A stretch of DNA of 64,000 nucleotides from Symbiodinium natans (GCA_905221605.1 CAJNDS010000446.1:1227743-1291742), one strand, 5' to 3'. Shown: positions 41,735 to 52,966, counted from the stretch's first letter. Numbers and translations are program-made. The notes: generated by a model from the sequence alone, not told the origin.

Positions 41735-42009
41735 ACCCTAAACCCTAAACCCTGAACCCTGAGCCCTCAACCGACTGAATCAAGCAAAAACCAGCGCGGA
41801 GCGCGGCTGGGAAAGCCGCGGCTTGCTGGTCGCGGACTAATCACGCCATCTTCGTCGGCTTACCCTCCCTCCCTGACAGGAGCGCCCGGGTCTTTGGCCC
41901 CAGTTTGTTACCTCTTAAGGGTTTAGGGTTTAGGGTTAGGGTTCAGGGTTTAGAGATTAGGGTTTTGGGGCACCTAACTCCATGTACTACCCCCACTTCG
42001 TTTGAGGAA

Positions 42010-42095
42010 TTGTATATACATATATATATATATACATATATATATATATCTACATATATATATATATGTTTAAGGAAGAATATATAAATGTAGGG
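42010..42095. repeat. TA/CATA microsatellite
   Basis: TATATACATATATATATATA-type tracts, about 70 bp. Confidence 0.9.
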
Positions 42096-42269
42096 GTTAT
42101 GGGGTCCCTTCTAGGGGTCCCTTCCTCTACTCCTTTATATAAGGTTAAGGGAGGGGGCTTGGTTCCCTAATCCTGTCCACTACTCCCTAGGCTCGGTTCT
42201 CTAGGTATCTACCCCCCCCCCCCCCCCATGAGCCCCTGAAGCACCCGATAATCTTAAGGAAGTCACCCT

Positions 42270-42366
42270 TTTCCTCCTTTTGGTTCAAGGTTCCCTTCTC
42301 ATGTAGCTAACCCCAAGCAAAATCGTACCCTTATCACTTATTACAATATGGTTGCTGGGCTACCCA
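42270..42366 (+). mobile_element. M5-family MITE, right part
   Basis: TTTTGGTTCAAGGTTCCCTT, CAAGCAAAATCGTACCC and ATATGGTTGCTGGGCTACC. A closely similar copy is at 48066-48155. Confidence 0.75.
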
Positions 42367-43680
42367 GTTCAGGCTTGTGACACTCAAAAAGCAGGGCTCC
42401 TACTAGGTGACTAGAGGACTTAGGGCATCTTAAGGGTTGAGCGTCTATGGTTTGTTTTGGGTTCGGGGTTTTGGGGGGGGGGGGTTGAAGGCTTAGGGTT
42501 AGTTCTGAGTTCTAAGTAGGGCCGAAAGAAGAGAGGGTTTTGACAAGCAGGTTACGTTGAATGCGATGACTGCTTGAAACTGCCCGTGAACCTGCAAGTA
42601 GAACGCATCAGTCCCTAGTAGTCCTACAAGTATATAGGGGACCCCTAGATAAGTTATATGTAGAGTTGTAAGGGCCCGGGCCCTAAATTCAGGCTAGAAT
42701 TCCTCTACCTAAAGATAGGACATGTAAGGGGGACGTAATCCCTCAACCCTAAGCCATAAACTCCCCCCGCCCAACAAAAAAATCGCTATGTAGTAAATGG
42801 GCCTCAACTTGCAGCCCTCAACCCTACGCCCTGAAGGCCTGAGGGGTTTATCGCCTTGGCAGTCTCAACCCTCGAAGCCCTAAATCGGCTACGGGCCTAA
42901 AGCTCTTAGCCACGCAACCGAAAAACTCTAGACCCTAAACCCTAAAACCTAATCCTTAATCCCTAAACCCTAAACCCTAAACCCTATCCCCTAACCCCTA
43001 ACCCCTAACCCCTAAACCTTACTTGAGTGCCGCTGAAGCGAGAGGGCGCACCAGGGGTCTTTGCAGGGTTAGGGAGGATGTGAGATGAGTGGCTGCGCAG
43101 CGGTCAGGAAGCCTCAAAGGTTCTGAGGGTTTAGGGTTTAGGGGTTTAGGGTTTAGGGTTTCGGGTTTAGGTTTAGTGTTTAGGGTTTAGGGTTTAGGGT
43201 TTAGGGTTCCGGGTCTACCCCAAACCCTAAACCTAGGGTTCAGGGTTTGGGCTTGTCTTTTTGCCCTGCGGGCCCTAAACCCTAGAGCCCTAGCGTGAGA
43301 TCAACTTGGGGTCGCAAGAATGAGGGTTGAGGGTTTAGGCTTCAGGCTTCAGGCTTTAGGTTTTAGGCTTGTTGGGGCTTAGGGGCTCAGTTTTGCGGCG
43401 AAGGGTGTCGAGGTTGCGCTTCAAAAGGCCAGGGTGTATAACCCAAGCCCTACATTGTGAAACATGACCTGCATTTGAAGTCCTAAACCCTGAGCCCTAA
43501 ACCCTAAACCCTAAACCCTACACCCTGAATCCTGAATCCTAAACCCCTAAACCCTAAACTCTAAACCCTAAACCCTAACCCTAAACCGTTTCGGGGGGGG
43601 GGGGGGGTTAGGTAGGTCTCTAGCCAACCCCTGGTGCATCCCGAGCCCGGTCTGTTAGTTTTAGTTCTTAGAGTTTAGGG

Positions 43681-43780
43681 TTGGGATGTACCCCCTTATA
43701 CTGACAGCCTATATGGGGATTATAGTACCCCCGATTATAATCCCTTTTAAGGACTGCTAGTATAAGGGGAACCATCGCAA
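43681..43780. mobile_element. M1-family MITE
   Basis: TTGGGATGTACCCCCTTATA left, TAGTATAAGGGGAACCATCG right, with an inner palindrome around GATTATAGTACCCCCGATTA. Confidence 0.85.
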
Positions 43781-43984
43781 TTTAGGGTTTCAGAGTTCAG
43801 GGTTTAGTTTGTTGCGGTTGGTAAGTATGCCCGAGGGGGTTGAAATGTTGCTGCAGATGCTTGAAGTATGGGCGTCGTAGCTGTGCATCTGCACTGTTTG
43901 CGTCCATCTGTGGTTGTTTGCAGAGTCCGGAGAAGGGAAGCGTGTGCAGCTTGCCCATAACCTATAATTAACCAGATCAGCGCA

Positions 43985-44055
43985 CTTAAGGGGCCTAAAA
44001 GTGGGTTATAAGTACAGCTACACTTGGTCAAGTAGTACCATGAACCTCCAAGTAG
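43985..44055 (+). mobile_element. M3-family MITE, right half
   Basis: GTGGGTTATAAGTACAGCTA then ACCATGAACCTCCAAGTAG. Its last AG is immediately followed by the open frame at 44056, so the element end could be the splice acceptor. Confidence 0.7.
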
Positions 44056-44306
44056 ACCCTCTATGCGACATGAGTTTGTGGGTTCGAGGCTTCCACCGGC
44101 CGCAGGTTGGATATTATGGTTCAGCGACACCCTATAGCCACCTGGCACAGTGGGCAATCAGGGTGACGGCAGACTTGACCGAGTCTGCCCCGATTGGGAT
44201 GTTCCACTGGCCCGACGAGCCACACTCTTGCAAGCATGAGTCCTCAGCCAACCATCCCCCAACAAGCTTAGGCTTAAGCCTCTGCTCCAAGCACCAGAAC
44301 GGCTAG
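44056..44306 (+). CDS. Terminal-exon-like frame after an M3 element
   Basis: 84 codons including stop: PQVGYYGSATPYSHLAQWAI, RVTADLTESAPIGMFHWPDE, PHSCKHESSANHPP, ending at TAG 44304-44306. It is rich in His, Trp, Cys and Tyr. The minus strand is open too, but its composition is less protein-like. Function unknown. Confidence 0.5.
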
Positions 44307-45042
44307 CTCCCTAATTCAAACCCAAAACCTAGACCCTGAAACCCTAAACCCTGAAACCCTAAACCCTGAAACCCTGAACCCTGAAACCCTAAATCCTGAA
44401 ACCCTAGACCCTGAAACCCTACCACGACCCACCCATGCCTCCTTCGGCATGCATAGCTTCGCTTCGAGTTTGCGGTTTTCACACGGTCAGTTCTCCTAAA
44501 CCGTAAACCCTAAACCCTAAAGCCCTAAACCCTAAACCCTAGACCCTAAACCATAAACCCTATACCCTAAACCCTCTTTGGGTGCCTTAAACAATAGGAG
44601 CCCCCCTTGTGCTCATTATATATTTGATGCCTAGGACTGTAACCCTCTGGTATTTGGAGGGAGGGGGGGAAGGCAGGGGGGGGAGGGTGGGGGGGCGCGT
44701 TCAAGCAGAACCTTTTAAGATTGTGTCAACCTACTAGAGGCAGTACTACTTCTTGCTACTATTGGCTTGTTAAAGAACCACCAGGAAATGAAAGTATTCT
44801 TCCGTAGAAGGCCATCTAGGGATCATTATCCTTAATTGTTAAGCAAATAGTAGATCTGGGCTTCGGGTGGGAACCTTCCTGAGCGCCACCCCCTTTGCCC
44901 CCCCCTTCCCCCCCCCCTTCCCCCCCCTTCCCCACCACGCTCTCACTCTCACTCACCTTCCCTGCCCCACACCCATCGAAGTCCAACACAAGCTAAAAAA
45001 ATCTTCGCAAATACCACCCTCAGCCTTAGAAGTTTTGTATAC

Positions 45043-45199
45043 CTGAAACTAGGTTCTGCCATTGCACCAGGCGTGTTGTTGCGTGGAACATCTCCAATAT
45101 CTTCACTCAGGTTCAGGTACAGTCCAAAGACCTGCAGAAACCCATGCCGCACATTCGGGTGCTTGATGAGTCGTTGGTTATTAGCTAGACCTAGATCTC
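45043..45199 (-). CDS. Minus-strand exon with GTATAC donor
   Basis: Reads RDLGLANNQRLIKHPNVRHG, FLQVFGLYLNLSEDIGDVPR, NNTPGAMAEPSF, ending TTTCAG|GTATAC. It starts next to an ITS. TTTCTGCAG inside the frame could also be an acceptor. Function unknown. Confidence 0.5.
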
Positions 45200-45334
45200 T
45201 CTAAACCCTAAACCCTAAACTCTAGATTTCTACACCCCAAACCCTACACCCGAACCAAACCCTAATCCTCAGAGCGGGCGCCGCCTGAGCACCCTAAAAA
45301 CCCTAAAGCACGACAGCTCTCTGAGCCTGACTGA

Positions 45335-45470
45335 GTAAGCCCAATGCGCCTTAATAATTAAGGAACAGTATACCATAAATCATGTTAGGGACACATCAAA
45401 GATTTATTGTCTATTCCTGAATCAAGGGGTATTGGGAACTTTCGGGAATTAGGGCTTTAGAGGTTTCAAA
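45335..45470. mobile_element. M6-family MITE
   Basis: GAGTAAGCCCAATGCGCC, GTATACCATAAATCATG left; AGATTTATTGTCTATTCC, GGGGTATTGGGAACTTTC right. Inverted arms, related to 38222-38312. Confidence 0.65.
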
Positions 45471-46074
45471 TTATAGTCCCATCGAGAGATGCAATGCTGG
45501 ACCCTGTCCAACCCTAAACCCTACACCCTCAACCCTCAACCCTCAACCCTGAACCCTGAACCCTGAACCCTGAACCCTGAACCCTAACCCTAAAGCCTTA
45601 ACCAGGGGGGGGGGGGGGGGGGGGGGGGGAATGGAAGGAACCTCCTTTCCTACTTCCCGACTTAGTATTCCGTCAACTCGGTCACAGACAGGGTTGGGTT
45701 TAGGGTTTAGCGTTTAGGGTTGAGGGTTCAAGTGAATAGTGCTATCGTTCCCACATGCCCGCATGACCCAGCATGTGCATACCCCTCCTCGTGCAAGACC
45801 TTCAAACAAGCAGCCTAAACACAAATTCTGGACTCTAAACAAGGGATTTTTTGATTGAAATTGCTTGGTCTGAAGCTTCCCATGCAAAAGTTAAGATTTG
45901 AGGTTTAGGGTAGAGGGCTTAGGGACCCTCAACCCCATCAACCTTATCAACCCTATGACCTTAGCCGTCAACCAAAACCCACGCTAAAGTTTAGGGTTCA
46001 GGGATTAGGGTTTAGGGTTTAGGGTTTGGGGTTTAGGGTTAGGGTTAAGGTTAGGGTTTAGGGTTTAGGGTTTC

Positions 46075-46499
46075 CTTTTGCCTCTTTGGGCGGTGCATCG
46101 CCCGATTTCTTCCTGGTGGCCATGACCTTCCGTGGTACGTCGATGGCAGCCACTTAAGTGCTGTTGTCTTCTGACCATGGCAGCTTAATTCATACGTGTA
46201 GAGATTTGGCAACACCTCCGGCTCCCTTGTCTCAGAGGCCAGCAACCTCCGGCTTAGGGTTTAGGGTTTAGGGTTTAGGGTTTAGGGTTTAGGGTTTAGG
46301 GTTTAGGGTTTAGGGTTTAGGGTTTAGGGTTTCGGTCGAAAGTACTACGCCTCCGGCTCCGGGGGGTGTGCGGACTCTGGGATCTGGGGCCTAATCCTTC
46401 CCTCGTTCGCTTTGAGCGCCCAACCAAGAGGCGTTTGCTACAGAGCGTTTTGCCCGCGGAGTCTGCGACACGATGTAGAATCGGAATGTGATTTCTCAA
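46075..46499 (-). CDS. Minus-strand two-exon gene, ITS intron with GC-AG ends
   Basis: The upstream exon, plus coordinates 46499 down to 46351, reads HRVADSAGKTLCSKRLLVGR then REGLGPRSQSPHTPRS. The downstream exon, 46246 down to about 46075, reads LLASETREPEVLPNLYTYEL then GQKTTALKWLPSTYHGRSWP. The intron 46247-46350 begins GC and ends AG on the minus strand and holds an ITS. The 9-mer AGCCGGAGG flanks it on both sides, and its removal keeps the frame. A second frame near 46110 (MATRKKSGDAPPKEAK) is also open. Function unknown. Confidence 0.55.
46256..46331 (+). repeat. ITS array within a minus-strand gene
   Basis: Eleven TTTAGGG units on plus, so C-strand relative to the gene. Body of intron 46247-46350. 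Confidence 0.97.
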
Positions 46500-46864
46500 A
46501 GTATTCCCTTCTGGCCCCGAAGTATACTATAATAACTCTAAAACTACTCTAATTATTAAGGCCCCTACATTACCTAAGTTCACGTACCCAACCCTGCCTT
46601 GGACCCTGTTGACCTACAGCTTCGTAGTAACTACCCCTGAATTCGTAGGTATAACGAGCAGACCTACCCGCTAAGACCTCAAGCCCAAAGCCCGCAGGCC
46701 CGCAGGCCCGAAGCCCTAAACCCTAAACCCCTAAACCCTAAACCCTAAACCCTAAACCCTAAACCCTTCCACTCAAGAGCCCGACCAAACACCTCGAAGC
46801 GCGCACGGGAAACCCCATGTGAGGCAAGGTCTTCGGTTGGTGACTTGGTGAATTCATACAGGGT

Positions 46865-47010
46865 TCCTCCCTATAACTCCCTAGAACTCCCTAAAACTCC
46901 CTAGAACTCCCTAAAACTCCCTATAGCTCCCTATACTCCCTAAAACTCCCTAGAACTCCCTAAAACTCCCTATAACTCCCTATAACTCCCTAAAACTCCC
47001 TAGAACTCCC
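46865..47010 (-). repeat. Minisatellite of 10-11 bp (AACTCCCTA-type)
   Basis: About 14 units of TCCCTATAAC, TCCCTAGAAC and TCCCTAAAAC in alternating order. Confidence 0.93.
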
Positions 47011-47040
47011 TAAACCTTAAACGCTTATAAACACATTCAT

Positions 47041-47152
47041 GAGCGTTTATCTCGGCGGGGTGTCTTTCCGGGGAGAGTACCAAGAACCATCAGGGAGCTC
47101 ATCATCGAACCACCCGACTCGTGGCTTGAAGCCCTGCGCCCTAAGTTTGAGG
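47041..47152 (+). CDS. Exon-like frame ending at an ITS
   Basis: ERLSRRGVFPGRVPRTIREL then IIEPPDSWLEALRPKFE, ending GAGG|GTTTAG. Function unknown. Confidence 0.5.
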
Positions 47153-47449
47153 GTTTAGGGTTTAGGGTTTAGGGTTTAAGGTGCAGGGCTTATAGTTTCG
47201 GGCTAAGACCTACACAAATACCCTGTAGAAACCAGACCGAGACCCAGGCCGAATTGTAGTTGATCTTGTTGGGCACCTAGGTCTCACAGTTGGGCCAATG
47301 CAAAGAACAAGGAATCTTTAGCAACCAAAAAAGGACTTGCACCTGAGAAAAGCAAGCGCCTGAAATCTGAAGTGTAAAGTTGACAAAACAGCTGAAGACA
47401 ACTCTCAACCCTATACCCCAAGCCCTAAACTCTCAACCCCCAAAGGCCC

Positions 47450-47552
47450 TACAAGTAGGGGCACCCTTACTGTGCTAACCTTTTTAAGGGAACATTGCAA
47501 CCCAATGTAGGGCCCTTGTATCCCTATTCATAAGTAGGGGGCCACTACTTGT
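47450..47552. mobile_element. M2-family MITE
   Basis: TACAAGTAGGGGCACCCTTA left, AGTAGGGGGCCACTACTTGT right; inner AGGGAACATTGCAACCCAA. Confidence 0.8.
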
Positions 47553-47603
47553 AACCCTAAACCCTGAACCCTAAACCCTAAACCCTAAACCCTAAATCCT
47601 ATA

Positions 47604-47865
47604 TGGTTCTTCAACACTCCGCATCGGTTCGGTGTCTCTGAGCGAACCACGCTGCCTATGGAAGACGGCTCTTCCGTCAGGACAATGGAGGTCACAGGCA
47701 TGGTGGGCGAGTTAGGGTTTAGGGTTTAGGGTTGAGGGTTGAGGGTTTAGGGTTTAGGGTTTAGGGAGCGCACGGTGGAAACACCTGGAGAGGGGCGTTG
47801 TTGGGTGCACTTCCCACGGCATCTTTGCATGGCACTTAGCTCGCACACCACGCAAGGCATGATTA
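47604..47865 (+). CDS. Two exon-like frames around an ITS
   Basis: The first (47604-47709) reads WFFNTPHRFGVSERTTLPME then DGSSVRTMEVTGMVGE. The second (47766-47860) reads SARWKHLERGVVGCTSHGIF then AWHLARTPRKA, or in another frame METPGEGRCWVHFPRHLC. A TA tract follows. Function unknown. Confidence 0.4.
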
Positions 47866-48065
47866 CTGAGTCGAACATACAATATATATATATATGTGTG
47901 CACGTATATATGTACAATTCTTATTCATTTATTCATACTTATATGTTTCATAACTATTTGTCAGCATCTCATCACTGTACGAACTATATAAACCCTGGAC
48001 CGTACAATTTCCCAGTGGTGGAGGAGCTAGCCACAATACGCCCATCAATGTCGAACACTCACTTC

Positions 48066-48155
48066 GCCCATTTTGTTGGTTCAAGGTTCCCTTGTAAAGC
48101 AACTAACCCACAAAAAGGGTACCCTTAGTAGAATATGGTTACTGGGCTACCAAGA
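48066..48155 (+). mobile_element. M5-family MITE, right part
   Basis: GTTCAAGGTTCCCTTGTAAA, AAAAAGGGTACCC and ATATGGTTACTGGGCTACCA. About 90 bp. Confidence 0.75.
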
Positions 48156-48241
48156 GACAGATTAAATGTTCTATGTCTCAGAAACCTAGTAATAAGGTTA
48201 CAAGAACTGCTAAGGACACAACTGGCAGGTCCCTGGAAGGT

Positions 48242-48355
48242 TACAAGTAGGGGCCGCCTTGCTGTACCAACTTTAGTGAAAGGAACCATAGCCGAAATAG
48301 TAAGACCCAGAATCCGAATCCCAGGCCCTTCTAACCCAATTTATCACTAGCAGGG
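48242..48355 (+). mobile_element. M2-family MITE
   Basis: TACAAGTAGGGGCCGCCTTG, GTACCAACTTTAGTGAAAGG. The right end is degraded. Confidence 0.65.
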
Positions 48356-48444
48356 ATAGGTAGCCACGGTCGGATGGATAGACGCTGTAGACAGGTGATC
48401 CGTGGCTTGACAGGGCCAAGTAAACCACAAAACCCTCTATTCAG

Positions 48445-48555
48445 TTTAGGGTTTAGGGTTTAGGGTTTAGGGTTTAGGGTTTAGGGTTTAGGGTTTAGGG
48501 TTTAGAGTTTAGGGTTTAGGGTTTAGGGTTTAGGGTTTAGGGTTTAGGGTTTAGT
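48445..48555 (+). repeat. G-strand ITS array
   Basis: About 16 units, followed by a duplicated CTCAGAGTTCAGGGGTTAGG block (48557-48584 and 48612-48636). Confidence 0.96.
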
Positions 48556-48645
48556 GCTCAGAGTTCAGAGTTCAGGGGTTAGGCCTTTAGGGTTTAGGGT
48601 TTAGGCTTTAGTGCTCAGAGTTCAGGGGTTAGGCTTTCGGGTGAG

Positions 48646-49036
48646 CTCACTGGACAGAGATCTTCGACATCAGTCAGCAGAGCACCTGAGGACCGCTATG
48701 CCTGTGCACCTTCAGGGGGTACTACACAGGACCCATGTTTAAATGTCCGCGGGAGTAATACTGTATGTATATGAGTATAGCTCAATCTATATATATATAT
48801 ATATATCGATAAGTCCATATATATATATATATATGTATGTATACCGGTTTGTTTCGAGTGTTTTTTTGGTTTGCTGTTGTCTACTCCTCTACAAGCCCGA
48901 AGCTGTCGTCAAGGGAGGGACAGTAGACGGCTTTAGCTCAGTCATCCAATGTCTGCGCATGCACGTTACAGGTCCCGCCCCTGACGCTAACGATCTATAC
49001 AGTCCATTGAAACAGACTAAACAGACCGTGCAGTGA
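48646..49036 (+). CDS. Two exons joined by a conventional AT-rich intron, with stop
   Basis: Exon 48646-48762 (RSSTSVSRAPEDRYACAPSG, TTQDPCLNVRGSNT) and exon 48896-49036 (PEAVVKGGTVDGFSSVIQCL, HVTGPAPDANDLYSPLKQTK, TGA) join at phase 0. The intron 48763-48895 has donor GTATGT, TA repeats, a T-rich tract (TTTTTTTGGTTTGCTGTTGT) and acceptor CTACAAG. It has no ITS and so shows what an ordinary intron looks like here. Function unknown. Confidence 0.6.
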
Positions 49037-49506
49037 CCATAGATGTCGCGAGCACCAAAGAGCCTGCAGAGCGACTTGCGACATGTCTCAACCTTAACTC
49101 TAGTCAGGGCTGATAGCTTTGGGCTTAGGGTTTGTAGGGTTCAGAGTTTCGGGCTTAGGGCTTAGGCTTGAGGACCTGTAGGGCTTAGTGTCTATGGGGG
49201 GGGGGGGGGGGGGGCGGAGGGAAGGAGCAGGCTTTAGCGCTGCAGGAAATCAACACCAACCCTCCCCCCCACCCCTTCCCTAAACCCCCAAAGCCCCAAT
49301 TCGGGTTTAGGGTTCAGAGTTTAGGGTCCGGTTTAGGGCTTAGGTTTAGGTTCTGGTCCAGGGTTTGGGGTTGAGGGTGTAGGTTTTGGTGTAGGATTTA
49401 GGGTGTGCAGTGTGCATCAGTGCACGCGCGAGGGGAGCCCTCAAACACATCAAAGGAAGTGAAGTCGGGTTTAGTGTTTAGGGTTTAGGGTTTAGGGCCT
49501 ACAATC

Positions 49507-49615
49507 CCTGCTTTCCCCTGGTTCTGAGTAGGGAATGAGGGAATCAGGGCCCTCTGTACCCTTTAAGGGATTCTTTAGGGTACCTCATTCCAAAATTTCC
49601 TGCTAAGAACCAGCC
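49507..49615. mobile_element. M8-family element
   Basis: GGTTCTGAGTAGGGAATGAG at the left, CTGCTAAGAACCAGCC at the right; inner GGTACCTCATTCC. Inverted halves. Confidence 0.7.
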
Positions 49616-50221
49616 GCTTTTGTACATTTGAACGCAGGAACCTTAGGGAAGCCTACGGAGCCTTAGGGAGTAGTGGGGAGTCTTAGGGAACCCCCCTCCC
49701 TTAGGACCCTGTCGGATAGGCATGGATACGGCACGCAGAACCCACGGCCTATGGAACGTGGCGACACCTCCACCACTGTCTGCAAACCCCAACGCCACTA
49801 TGCACTTGAACCCTGAGCCCTTGTAAAACCCTACCCCCCATATGTATCTGTATTCGCTTGAAGTGTAAACCCTAAACCCCAATCCGAGGGAGGGTTTCGG
49901 GTTTAGGGTTTAGGGTTTAGGGTTCAGGGTTTAGGGTTTAGGGTTTAGGGTGTAGGGTGTAGGGTTTGGGGGCTCCAAGTATACAAATCATACATACATG
50001 GGGTCTAACGTCTGTAAACATCACCCGCTTCGGCCTATTTGAAGCCTTAGGGCAAACCCTACATGCATCTACATGCGCATGAACCCTAAACCGTGAACCC
50101 TACACCCTAAACCCTAAACCCTAGACCCTAAACCTGAAGCCCTGAGCCCTGAACCCTCAACCCTAAACCCTGAACCCTAAACCCTGAACCCTGAACCCTG
50201 AGCCCCAAGCAAGCCCTGCAT

Positions 50222-50304
50222 CTTCACTTGGGGCTCTCCGGCCGAGGTAGACACCTACCTCGGCGGCACCCGGCAAGGTCCCACGTGGGTGTGGGGATAC
50301 CCCT
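50222..50304 (+). CDS. Exon-like frame, function unknown
   Basis: FTWGSPAEVDTYLGGTRQGP then TWVWGYP, closed by a CCCCTAA stop at the next ITS. Confidence 0.4.
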
Positions 50305-50369
50305 AAACCTACCCCTAAACCCTAAACCCTAAACCCCAAACACATGTAACCCATGCCTCGTAGGTTTCC

Positions 50370-50490
50370 TACATGTAGGGGCCCCCGAGTTCTAACTAGG
50401 GTTATATGGGCGCTTCATTGGGTTATAAGTCCTACTTTTTCAGGTTATAATTCCCTTTTGCTAAAGTTAGTATTGTAAAGGGGGCCCCCC
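50370..50490. mobile_element. M2-family MITE
   Basis: TACATGTAGGGGCCCCCGAG left, TTGTAAAGGGGGCCCC right; central GGGTTATAAGTCCTACTTTT. Close to the copies at 61370 and 63836. Confidence 0.85.
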
Positions 50491-51131
50491 AAAACCCTAA
50501 GCCCTAAATCCTAAGCCCTAAACCCTAAACCCTAAACCCTAATGTTACTGAGGGGGCCAATACTTGTAAGAATCCAATCACGGGCTTGGGGTCTGGCCTG
50601 AATCAGGGCCGAGATCAGCACGCAGGCTTCCGGGCTTAGGGGCCGAGAAGCCCTGGGGTTTAGGGTTTAGGGTTTAGGGTTTAGGGTTTAGGGTTTAGGG
50701 TTTAGGGCATAGCATGATCTTACGGACATTGCCTAAGGCCCAGTTCCCCAAACCCCAAACCCCCCGCAGACACTAAAACTAAAGCTCGGCATCTCCATTT
50801 CACCCGCAACTCTAAACCCTAAACCCTAAACCTTGGAATTCAAATCCACGCGAAGCCCAAAAGCACCCGATTCCCGTTAACACCTTGAGCCTTACGCCCC
50901 CCCCCCCCCCCGTCTCCCCTAAACCTATAAACACCAAACCCCAAATCCTAATCCCCACACCTCAATCGGTTAGTACACTCTACACACTGAACCCTACAAC
51001 CCTTCTGCCCTGCAGACCCCTAAACAATCCCTCGACCTTGAGCCCCAAACCCTAAACCCTAAACCCTAAACCCTAAACCCTAAACCCTTGAGCCCTGTAA
51101 GCCCCAAAAAACCCCAAATCCTGCTCTGAGA

Positions 51132-51208
51132 CAACTCATGGGATGATCACTGGCCACGCTTCTTCGCGGAGCGGCGCGCCCTCTGGCGCGTGTTTGAAGA
51201 TGGGTTTA
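51132..51208 (+). CDS. Exon-like frame ending at an ITS
   Basis: SWDDHWPRFFAERRALWRVF then EDGF; rich in Trp and Arg. It ends GATGG|GTTTAG. Function unknown. Confidence 0.45.
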
Positions 51209-51841
51209 GGGTTTAGGGTTTAGGGTCTAGGGTTTAGGGTTTGCCATTGTGTACGGTTTAGGGGTTAGGGTTTATAAGTTTAGGGTTTAGGGTTTAGGAT
51301 TGTAGTTTAGGTGGTTTGGGGCTTAGGGTTTAGAGTTTTGGGGTTTACGGTCGAGGGCTTTTGTTGCTTTTCAGGGTTTCGGGTATTCGGTTTGACTTGG
51401 ATCTTAGGGTTTAGGGGCTTTGGGCGTTTCAGGGTTTAGGGGTTTTTGGGTTTGGAAGTTTGCGGTTTCGGGATAGTTTCACGGGGTTTCTGGCCAGGGT
51501 TCTTGCGGTCTCTCCCAAGCTCTCAAGCTCAAGTCCAACTAAGGCGTGGGTTTAGGGTTTAGGGTTTAGGGCTTAGGGTTTAGGGCTTAGGGTTCAGGGT
51601 TTAGGGTTGAGAAACCCCAAACCCGAAAGCACAAACCCCGAGACCCTAAAAGACCCACCTCAACTTCCTCTGAGCCCCACTCCAAGCAGGTGCCTAGGGT
51701 CGAGGGTTTCCAGGACGACCAGTGGTACCCCTACCCTTTGTTGTAAGGGTAGGGGTTTTAGGGTTGACTGGGTAGTTTAGGGCGAGTAGGAGGTTCAACA
51801 AACCTGTTTAGGGTTTAGGGACCCTCAGCCCTCAGCCAGGC

Positions 51842-51940
51842 ATGGCGCCATTGCTCAAGCGGGTCCGAAAACTGTTGCCGCTCTGGAAGCAGGCCCCCAA
51901 TAAGGTCAGCGAAGTTGGATGTCGTGCATGGGGGTTTCCG
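51842..51940 (+). CDS. Possible first exon, basic N-terminus
   Basis: MAPLLKRVRKLLPLWKQAPN then KVSEVGCRAWGF, starting at ATG 51842. The preceding block 51697-51754 reads VEGFQDDQWYPYPLL and stops. Function unknown. Confidence 0.4.
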
Positions 51941-52191
51941 ACATTAGGGATACCTTATTGGGGTCCATATTGGGGGGGGCTAGTTTTGGGGTCTACTATT
52001 TTTGTAAACCCCCCAAAATGTCCTGCTACGTCCCAGAGTAGGCCCCTTTTCCCCTTTTTTTTATGGTTTAGGTTCCCTTGTAGGCCCAAATGAAAAGGGT
52101 AGCCTTGTTATACCGAGGTTACTCGTGGGTCGAGCCTGGGAGGCTTTCGACAGAAGGTGATTCCCGTGAAAACCTAGAAGAGTCTGTTTCG

Positions 52192-52308
52192 GGTTTAGGG
52201 TTTAGGGTTTCGGGTTTAGGGTTTAGGGTTTAGGGTTTAGGGTTTAGGGTTTAGGGTTCAGGGTTTAGGGTTTAGGGTTTAGGATTCAGGGTTTAGGGTT
52301 TAGGGACC
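52192..52308 (+). repeat. G-strand ITS array
   Basis: About 16 units with TTTCGGG and TTCAGGG variants. Confidence 0.96.
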
Positions 52309-52428
52309 TGCAACCCTAAATCCGAGCCTGATCCCAGCGCCTTGGCTGCAGGGTTTTCAGTCAGGGTCTGCTTGTAGGGTTGAGGGTTTTGGGGTTTAGG
52401 GTTTAGGGTTTCTGTACTCACAACCGTA

Positions 52429-52521
52429 GTTATAGCCATATGAGGGCACTGAAGGGTCTTCTTAAGTGGGTTATAAGTACAGTTATCATTTGGTTACGAT
52501 AAAGTACCATGAACCTCCAAG
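52429..52521. mobile_element. M3-family MITE
   Basis: AACCGTAGTTATAGCC left part; GTGGGTTATAAGTACAGTTA, TACCATGAACCTCCAAGTGG right end. Confidence 0.7.
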
Positions 52522-52646
52522 TGGTGGGTTTGGCATCGAGGTTTAGGGTCATTCGGGTCCCAGCCCTAGAGCCTCAAGGCCATGTCAATTCTTCTTTACT
52601 ATTATGATTATGTTTAGATAATATATCAATATCTTTGTTGTGACAG

Positions 52647-52966
52647 ACTTTCATCCTATCTTCACGCCGCTGTGAAGGTCAGCAAAAACGTGCGGAAGCA
52701 GCTAAAGAAGGCCCACAGCCGAGCATCCAATGGCTGCATGGAGGCCTTTTCCGCCGTGTAGTGAGACCCGGCAAGCCGAAAGGCACGGACCTTTCGGTCC
52801 GGGTCCACGGCGAGGATGGGGTAGAGAAGCTGGCAGTCGTCGGAAACTTCTCCGATGATTGTAAGCCCTGCCTATCGTCTTCATCACCACTGCAGAATTT
52901 TCTGGCAAGAAATCAGCCCGACGCGGCTTGGAAGCGCATGTACTTCTGGGCCTTGGGTTGTGCAAG
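52647..52966 (+). CDS. 71-codon exon plus a small second exon, canonical splice sites
   Basis: After acceptor TTTGTTGTGACAG the exon 52647-52860 reads QKRAEAAKEGPQPSIQWLHG, GLFRRVVRPGKPKGTDLSVR, VHGEDGVEKLAVVGNFSDD, and ends GATT|GTAAGC. A 56-nt intron ends AAATCAG. Exon 52917-52966 reads RRGLEAHVLLGLGLCK and ends AAG|GTATGT. The upstream flank is AT-rich, like a normal intron. This is among the strongest coding signals in the window; the family is unrecognised. Confidence 0.6.

Noticed and set aside
46865-47010. CRISPR-like short regular repeats
   Set aside because: Units are 10-11 bp in direct tandem with no unique spacers, so it is a minisatellite.
48060-48090. Resemblance to the dinoflagellate spliced-leader sequence (CCCATTTTGTTGGTTCAAGG)
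   Set aside because: Several mismatches and an insertion against the conserved leader. The stretch is part of the M5 element body, found again at 42270.
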